The notes beneath the pieces are model-generated. The model saw only the letters and a program-made list of their open reading frames with translations. It made no database searches and was not told where the DNA came from. From Bacteroidales bacterium (GTDB lineage Bacteria; Bacteroidota; Bacteroidia; Bacteroidales; Muribaculaceae), in the NCBI GenBank assembly GCA_004555955.1, contig SFJG01000070.1, positions 1 to 10,686 on the forward strand: 10,686 nucleotides of DNA. The letters are read 5' to 3'. The translations under genes and the position numbers were made by a program. Positions 6,463 through 10,686 of the stretch are shown in pieces (positions within the stretch are counted from its first letter, which is position 1; each line of letters starts with the position of its first letter).

Positions 6463-7725
6463 TTAATTTCTTACTATTGTTTGCTCGCGGTCGGGGCCTA
6501 CCGACAAGATAGTGATAGGCACTTTCAATTCATTCTCCAAGAATGCAATGTAGTCTTTGAAGTTCTTGGGGAAATCCGACTCTGCTTTTATGCGTGTCAT
6601 ATCGGTTTGCCATCCGGGCAATTCAACGTAGACAGGCTCGATATCTTCGTCGATAGAGAATGGGAAATCGCGTGTTTCTTCACCGTTGATGCGATAAGCC
6701 ACGCATGCTTTGATGGTTTCGAACGAGTCGAGCACATCGCTTTTCATCATGATAAGTTGCGTGACACCGTTGAGCATAATTGCATAGCGCAAAGCGACCA
6801 AATCAATCCAACCGCAACGTCGTTCGCGGCCTGTCACAGCTCCGTATTCGTGTCCGATTGCGCGGATGGTTTTGCCGGTTTCGTCGAAAAGTTCCGTGGG
6901 GAAAGGACCGCTGCCGACGCGCGTGCAGTATGCCTTAAAGATTCCAAATACTTCCCCTATCCGATTCGGCGCAATTCCTAATCCCGAGCAAGCCCCGGCG
7001 CATATTGTGTTGGATGATGTCACAAACGGATACGAGCCGAAATCTACGTCGAGCATCGTGCCTTGAGCACCTTCGCACAGCACGCTTTTGCCTTCGTCCA
7101 ACATTTTGTTGACGTAGAATTCGCTATCTATTATGTCGAATGTCTTTATATATTCGATAGCGTCCATCCATGCTTTTTCTTTCTCTTCGAGGTCGACTGC
7201 CACACCGAATGCATTAAGCGTGTCGATATGTTTGGCTTTTGCTGCAGCATATTTGCTTTCGAAATTGCAAAAGATATCGCCGATGCGCAAGCCGTTTCTG
7301 CTTATCTTATCCGTATATGTCGGACCGATACCTTTGCCGGTTGTGCCGATTTTTGCATCGCCTTTACGTTGCTCGTTGGCGGCGTCAAGCAGTCGATGGG
7401 TTGGCATTATCAAGTGTGCTTTTTTCGAAATTTTCAGCACTTTCTTAATGTCAATGCCGGATGCTTCAAGAGCAACCGCTTCATCTTTAAAAAGTACAGG
7501 GTCAAGGACCACACCGTTTCCGATAATATTGACTTGACCATGTTGAAAGATACCGGAAGGAATCGAGCGGAGCACGTATTTCTTGCCCTCGAATTCCAAA
7601 GTGTGACCTGCGTTAGGACCTCCTTGGAAACGAGCCACCACGTCGTAGCGCGGCGTCAGAACGTCTACCACCTTACCTTTTCCTTCATCACCCCATTGTA
7701 ATCCCAAAAGTACATCGACTTTCAT
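6463..7725 (-). CDS. purA: Adenylosuccinate synthetase
   Basis: A 420-aa cytosolic enzyme that joins IMP and aspartate using GTP to form adenylosuccinate, the first committed step to AMP. The P-loop-like GDEGKGK is at 12-18, with the catalytic Asp13 in it, and GGPNAGHT at 35-42 carries the catalytic His41; both match E. coli numbering. Further family blocks are KIGTTGKGIGPTYTDK (125-140), CEGAQGTMLD, TRVGSGPFPTEL and TGRERRCGWID (IMP/aspartate loop). Length is normal (~420-430 aa). The ATG overlaps the fur stop codon in an ATGA arrangement (4 nt), giving likely translational coupling to the regulator gene. The product is the substrate of PurB, whose gene tail lies at the left edge of the window. 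No anomaly seen. Confidence 0.97.
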   Translation of the reverse strand: MKVDVLLGLQWGDEGKGKVVDVLTPRYDVVARFQGGPNAGHTLEFEGKKYVLRSIPSGIFQHGQVNIIGNGVVLDPVLFKDEAVALEASGIDIKKVLKISKKAHLIMPTHRLLDAANEQRKGDAKIGTTGKGIGPTYTDKISRNGLRIGDIFCNFESKYAAAKAKHIDTLNAFGVAVDLEEKEKAWMDAIEYIKTFDIIDSEFYVNKMLDEGKSVLCEGAQGTMLDVDFGSYPFVTSSNTICAGACSGLGIAPNRIGEVFGIFKAYCTRVGSGPFPTELFDETGKTIRAIGHEYGAVTGRERRCGWIDLVALRYAIMLNGVTQLIMMKSDVLDSFETIKACVAYRINGEETRDFPFSIDEDIEPVYVELPGWQTDMTRIKAESDFPKNFKDYIAFLENELKVPITILSVGPDREQTIVRN

Positions 7726-8186
7726 AATTCTTGCTTATTTATTTTTGTTATTTGTTTTCGTTTTTTACGCTGACACGTGGGACAAGTCCCATATACATAC
7801 AACGAAAAATAGGACGTGCTGAACGCACCATATCGATGCTGACCGATGTGTTTAAGCATCTCAGCATCTTTCACCTCTCGAATCTTGCCACACGAAGTGC
7901 AAATCAGATGGTAATGGCTCGTCGAATTTGACCCTACTTTTTCGAAACGATTGCCGCGAGAGCCGAAAGAATGCCGCCGCACCAATCCGCAATCGCACAA
8001 AAGCCACATTGTATAATAGACAGTCGAACGACTCACATGATACGAACTTTCCTCCATTTCTTTGCAGAGCGTATCTACCGAAAAATGGTCGTTATGCGAA
8101 TAAATCATGTCAAGAATAGCAAACCTTTCCGGAGTTTTCCGCAAGTGGTTTTCCTCAAGATACTTTGCTAACTTGCTCCTCGCCAT
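7722..8186 (-). CDS. Fur family metal-responsive transcriptional regulator
   Basis: A winged-helix repressor of the Fur/Zur/PerR family; 154 aa from the ATG at 8186 or 164 aa from the ATG at 8216. Counting from the longer start: an N-terminal helix with LRKTPERFAIL (25-35), HFSVDTL (44-50) with metal-site His44, the recognition helix VSRSTVYYTMWLL (61-73), HYHLICTSCGKI (101-112), and two CxxC pairs (Cys106/109 and Cys145/148) that form the structural zinc site. The sequence does not settle whether it senses iron, zinc, manganese or peroxide. I chose the start at 8186 because the promoter's expected transcription start falls at about 8213-8217, which would leave the upstream ATGs at or beyond the 5' end of the mRNA, and because conserved sequence begins after MARSKLAKYL. 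It leads a unit with purA (4-nt overlap), DUF1015, pyrK and pyrD. The basic Lys-rich tail is unremarkable. Confidence 0.9.
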   Translation of the reverse strand: MARSKLAKYLEENHLRKTPERFAILDMIYSHNDHFSVDTLCKEMEESSYHVSRSTVYYTMWLLCDCGLVRRHSFGSRGNRFEKVGSNSTSHYHLICTSCGKIREVKDAEMLKHIGQHRYGAFSTSYFSLYVYGTCPTCQRKKRKQITKINKQEL

Positions 8187-8220
8187 CGAAACAGATTTGT
8201 CGTCCGTTGTCATCATATTG

Positions 8221-8252
8221 CAAAGTTACAAACCAAACTAATATTTTCCAAA
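8221..8252 (-). promoter_or_regulatory. Promoter of the fur-purA-DUF1015-pyrK-pyrD unit
   Basis: On the minus strand, TTTG (plus-strand CAAA at 8249-8252) and TAACTTTG (plus-strand CAAAGTTA at 8221-8228) are separated by 20 nt. This matches both parts of the Bacteroidales housekeeping promoter. Transcription should begin close to 8213-8217, at or inside the longest possible reading frame of the regulator. Confidence 0.75.
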
Positions 8253-8273
8253 CAAACGACTACCTTATTACTT

Positions 8274-8303
8274 TTTGTTATTCAAAAAAGTTTAGTATCT
8301 TTG
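8274..8303 (+). promoter_or_regulatory. Promoter of the phosphoesterase-DUF4250 unit
   Basis: TTTG at 8274-8277 and TATCTTTG at 8296-8303 with an 18-nt spacer match the Bacteroidales -33/-7 consensus. The start of transcription would be at about 8308-8311, leaving a leader of ~15 nt before the ATG at 8325. The -7 element overlaps a TTG at 8301, which is therefore not a credible start codon. It is divergent from the fur promoter, with only 21 nt between the two -33 elements, so one bound repressor could affect both. Confidence 0.72.
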
Positions 8304-8324
8304 TGTGACCAAATACCAAACCTA

Positions 8325-10166
8325 ATGAAAAAGCGATATTTTCCCATTTGTATTGCAGCATTTGCTATATATTTTTCACAAGTTGTCTCGGCTGAAAGCT
8401 TTAGTGTGTTAGCCGACATTCACGTAACGCCGGGAAATGCCAACGAGGCGAAGCTGCGCGAAGCGGTTGCTGAAATTAATGGCAACGACTCGCAATTCGT
8501 AATTCTTGCCGGCGACCTTTCCAACGAAGGCAGCGACGAACAATTATATAACATTAAGTCGATTCTTGATGGCTTGACCAAGCCCATTTACGTCATTCCG
8601 GGCAACCACGAAAACAACTGGTCGCAAAGCGCGTCCAAAACTTTCCCCGACATCTGGGGCGACGACCGTTTCGTGTTCGAATCGGGTGAATACATCTTTA
8701 TCGGCATCAACTGTGGTCCATACATGAAGATGGGCGACGGGCATATAAAGCAAGAAGACTTGATTTGGCTTAGAAATGAATTGTCGGCTCGTTGTACGGA
8801 CGGCAAAAAGGTGGTGTCAATCAACCACTATCCTATTAATGCCGACATCGACAATTGGCAAGATTATGTTGCCATCCTTCAAGATTTTCCGACAATAGTG
8901 CACCTATGCGGACACTATCACACTTTCCGCCACTACCAAGGCGGCGACATCGATGCGTTTATGTGCCGTGCGCTCGATATGTCGGGCAAAGGTCTTGGAT
9001 TCGGATATACTGACATCGACCTCAAAAACGACTCTATTTATCTATACAACAAGGAATTAGGCAAAAATAAAGACCTCAAATTTGCCATAGAGGCAAATGC
9101 TCATCACAAGAAGTATAAACCGACCGACACCGAACACTTCGAAATGCCCAAAGGATATAGTATCGTCAAATTGTACCAAGACAGCGCTTCCATTTTCACC
9201 CGACTCGGCGTCGACAAACGACATTTATATTTCGGTAATTCGCTCGGAGAAGTCAAAGCCATCGACAAAACGACAGGCAATTTGACTTGGACATTCAAGA
9301 CCAACGCATCACTCTATTCGCGTCCGGCTGTAACACAAAAGTATATTATCGTACCGACAGCCGACAAGCGCATTATTTGGTGCGACAAGACGACCGGACG
9401 CATTATCCGCGAAAACGAGTCGTCGGGTCCTTACGTGGCTGATGGAATCGTCAAAGGCGAATACTTATACCAAGGTGGCTATAAGAAATTCGAATGCTGG
9501 AACATTAACACCGGTAACATTGTTTGGCGAAATGATTCATTAGACAATTATTGCCAAGCGGCACCTGCTATAGACGACAAATGCATATACTTTGGCGCAT
9601 GGGACACATATCTTCGCTGTCTTGACAAACAAACCGGCAAAACCCTTTGGCGTTGGAATAACGGCAAATCGGCAAATATGCTCGGTCCCGGCAACTGCGT
9701 TCCGGTTGTTGTCGGCGATAGAGTATTCATCGTTGCCCCCGACCGATATATGACTGCAATAAACAAAAATACCGGAGAAACGATTTGGCGTACCAACTTT
9801 GGAACGCAATACAAAGTCAGAGAAAGTCTGGGTGTGACTTCCGACAAGCAATATGTCTTGGCTAAAACTATGGACGGACAGTTACTTGCCGTGAGAAGTG
9901 ATGCCAATACGCCGGAACCCGCTTTCGTAGTCGATGCAGGTATCGGTTACGAGCACACACCGTGTATTGTGGCTGAACATAATGGTGTTGCCTATATGGG
10001 CTCTCGCACCGGTCTCTTAATTGCCATAGACATTAAGAGTCAATCCGTTTTGTGGAAATATAAATTAGGAAATTCCGCACTTAACGGCTTTGAGATTGAC
10101 AAAGACGGAACAATCTACGCATCGCTCATCGACGGCTCGATTTGGAGCATTAATAAGAAAAAATAA
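8325..10166 (+). CDS. Exported calcineurin-like phosphoesterase fused to a PQQ-type beta-propeller
   Basis: A 613-aa protein. Residues 1-23 look like a Sec signal peptide (MKKR, hydrophobic core, VSA before ES) with no lipobox Cys, so it is probably periplasmic or secreted. Residues ~25-240 form a metallophosphatase domain with all signature motifs: DIH (Asp31, His33), GD (Asp64), GNHE (Asn94, His95), NH (His168) and GHYH (His197, His199), so a two-metal active site is likely intact. Residues ~290-612 hold about eight PQQ-like blade repeats of the form (L/I)Y.G...G...A(I/L)D..TG...W, for example at 301-324, 341-363, 381-402, 421-444, 467-489, 511-534, 556-579 and 597-612. A real PQQ cofactor is not implied; such propellers often bind partners or substrates. 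The substrate is unknown; candidates include nucleotides, phosphodiesters, lipids or cell-wall phosphate. It is followed after 3 nt by a DUF4250 gene. Start at ATG 8325 rather than TTG 8301. Confidence 0.88.
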   Translation: MKKRYFPICIAAFAIYFSQVVSAESFSVLADIHVTPGNANEAKLREAVAEINGNDSQFVILAGDLSNEGSDEQLYNIKSILDGLTKPIYVIPGNHENNWSQSASKTFPDIWGDDRFVFESGEYIFIGINCGPYMKMGDGHIKQEDLIWLRNELSARCTDGKKVVSINHYPINADIDNWQDYVAILQDFPTIVHLCGHYHTFRHYQGGDIDAFMCRALDMSGKGLGFGYTDIDLKNDSIYLYNKELGKNKDLKFAIEANAHHKKYKPTDTEHFEMPKGYSIVKLYQDSASIFTRLGVDKRHLYFGNSLGEVKAIDKTTGNLTWTFKTNASLYSRPAVTQKYIIVPTADKRIIWCDKTTGRIIRENESSGPYVADGIVKGEYLYQGGYKKFECWNINTGNIVWRNDSLDNYCQAAPAIDDKCIYFGAWDTYLRCLDKQTGKTLWRWNNGKSANMLGPGNCVPVVVGDRVFIVAPDRYMTAINKNTGETIWRTNFGTQYKVRESLGVTSDKQYVLAKTMDGQLLAVRSDANTPEPAFVVDAGIGYEHTPCIVAEHNGVAYMGSRTGLLIAIDIKSQSVLWKYKLGNSALNGFEIDKDGTIYASLIDGSIWSINKKK

Positions 10167-10169
10167 ATT

Positions 10170-10349
10170 ATGGAAACTTTACCGAAAGACCCGATAATGC
10201 TGTTTAGCGTCATAAACACATATCTTAGAGATAGATACGACAGCCTCGACGCTCTTTGCGAAGACCTGGCTGTCGACAAATCAGAGTTAATCAAAACGCT
10301 AAAATTGGCCGGATTCGAATACAATCAAGCGCTGAATAAGTTTTGGTAA
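10170..10349 (+). CDS. DUF4250 domain-containing small protein
   Basis: A 59-aa protein beginning METLPKDPIMLFSVINTYLR and ending in ALNKFW. The pattern LPKDP..L.S.(V/I)NT.LRD.Y.SLD.LCEDL.VD...L...L...G(F/Y).YN..LN.F is that of DUF4250 (I recall this as Pfam PF14056), a small protein of unknown function seen mainly in Bacteroidota and Firmicutes. The middle (residues ~27-47) looks like a helix-turn-helix-like pair of helices, so nucleic-acid binding is possible but unproven. No signal peptide, membrane segment or metal motif. It begins 3 nt after the phosphoesterase stop codon, so the two are surely on one transcript, and a hairpin terminator follows 7 nt after its stop. Confidence 0.85.
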   Translation: METLPKDPIMLFSVINTYLRDRYDSLDALCEDLAVDKSELIKTLKLAGFEYNQALNKFW

Positions 10350-10356
10350 AAAGATT

Positions 10357-10388
10357 GGAGGGCGTATCATCATTGCGATATGCCCTCC
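10357..10388. terminator. Hairpin terminator after the DUF4250 gene
   Basis: A 12-bp stem, GGAGGGCGTATC (10357-10368) with GATATGCCCTCC (10377-10388), contains one G-U pair and closes an 8-nt loop. In the plus direction it is followed by GTATCTATTCTT, a poor U-tract. In the minus direction it is followed by AATCTTTTT, a better one. It therefore probably serves both the phosphoesterase unit and transcription coming from the right edge. Confidence 0.8.
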
Positions 10389-10398
10389 GTATCTATTC

Positions 10399-10512
10399 TT
10401 AGTGCTTGAGATATTCCTTCAGCGTTTCTACATAATCCTCGAAGGCACGTCGGCCCTCGTCGGTTACACAACACTCCGTGCGCGGCTTCTTAATATTCGT
10501 TTTGCTTTGCGA
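10399..10512 (-). pseudogene. C-terminal remnant of a winged-helix transcriptional regulator
   Basis: Read on the minus strand, 37 codons up to the TAA at 10399-10401 give ...IKKPRTECCVTDEGRRAFE DYVETLKEYLKH. This matches my memory of the C-terminus of small Bacteroidota winged-helix (MarR/HTH_27-like) regulators, where the wing is followed by T.C.(L/V)T..GR.AFE.YV.ALK.YL. The frame is closed by a TAG at 10513-10515, and the expected ~60-residue N-terminal helix-turn-helix part is absent upstream. Instead, the tail of a membrane-protein frame is found there. It is therefore a truncated remnant, or the product of an internal deletion or assembly join. Confidence 0.6.
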
Positions 10513-10686
10513 CTAAGTATGTGACCCGGCACGATAAACATTGCCGCAAACGATACTATAAATAGAGGAATAAATACCCAGATGGCAACAGAAACTGCCA
10601 CGGTCAAATATCCCCACAACAGCAATATATTTCCATCACTTATACTCAAGCGATTCTTTGTTGCTTCGACCATCGCAGTGATGATA
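10464..10686 (-). pseudogene. Truncated membrane protein (5' end outside window), internally shortened
   Basis: The frame is open from the right edge to the TAA at 10464-10466 (IITAMVEATKNRLSISDGN...). It carries one clear hydrophobic segment, LLLWGYLTVAVSVAIWVFIPL, running into a second, FIVSFAAMFIVPGHILSRK. In the Bacteroidota membrane-protein family I recall, the first segment is the N-terminal one and a PGHIL(N/S) motif lies at the C-terminus, with ~100 or more residues between. Here they are adjacent, suggesting an internal deletion. The last ~12 residues (KRILRSRARSVV) are the regulator sequence read out of frame. ATG 10673 is probably internal, as open frame continues upstream. A genuinely short two-helix protein is the alternative. 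Confidence 0.5.

Noticed and set aside
8301..8324. A TTG start adding eight residues to the phosphoesterase
   Set aside because: The TTG is part of the promoter -7 element and lies before the expected transcription start; the ATG at 8325 opens a normal signal peptide.

Overview
The window is a stretch of chromosome from a member of the Bacteroidota, most likely order Bacteroidales (family uncertain; a Muribaculaceae- or Prevotella-like gut organism would fit). The reasons are promoters of the TAnnTTTG (-7) / TTTG (-33) type, the lack of Shine-Dalgarno sites before starts, an RNA-modifying enzyme with a long Asn/Gln/Gly/Tyr-rich extension, and a DUF4250 gene. Most of the content is housekeeping metabolism. 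I see no phage, transposase, CRISPR array or toxin/defence cassette.

Layout. 1-310 (+): 3' end of purB (adenylosuccinate lyase), whose first ~100 bases are much richer in GC than the rest. 311-493: AT-rich gap with an inverted repeat and a probable promoter. 494-1936 (+): RluB/RsuA-type rRNA pseudouridine synthase with a tandem-repeat prion-like N-terminal extension. 1953-1980: strong hairpin. 1998-3386 (+): asnS. 3397-3445: long bidirectional terminator separating converging transcription units. On the minus strand, read right to left from a promoter at 8221-8252: fur-family regulator, purA, a DUF1015 gene, a hairpin, pyrK and pyrD. Spacing is tight (4-nt overlap, 16 nt, 57 nt, 13-nt overlap), so this looks like one five-gene unit. 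8325-10166 (+), divergent from fur: an exported calcineurin-like phosphoesterase fused to a PQQ-type beta-propeller, then a 59-aa DUF4250 protein 3 nt downstream and a hairpin terminator. 10399-10686 (-): what looks like the wreckage of a membrane-protein gene and a winged-helix regulator gene.

How it fits together. PurB and PurA catalyse neighbouring steps of AMP synthesis. PyrK and PyrD are the two subunits of the NAD-dependent class 1B dihydroorotate dehydrogenase in UMP synthesis. AsnRS and the pseudouridine synthase serve translation. The minus-strand unit puts a metal-responsive repressor-type gene in front of purine and pyrimidine genes by translational coupling. The least ordinary items are the repeat-built N-terminus of the pseudouridine synthase, the two U-tract-poor hairpins placed 13-17 nt before the starts of pyrK and asnS, the phosphoesterase/propeller fusion with its small partner, and the broken gene pair at the right edge. 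I did not find a convincing new multi-gene system.
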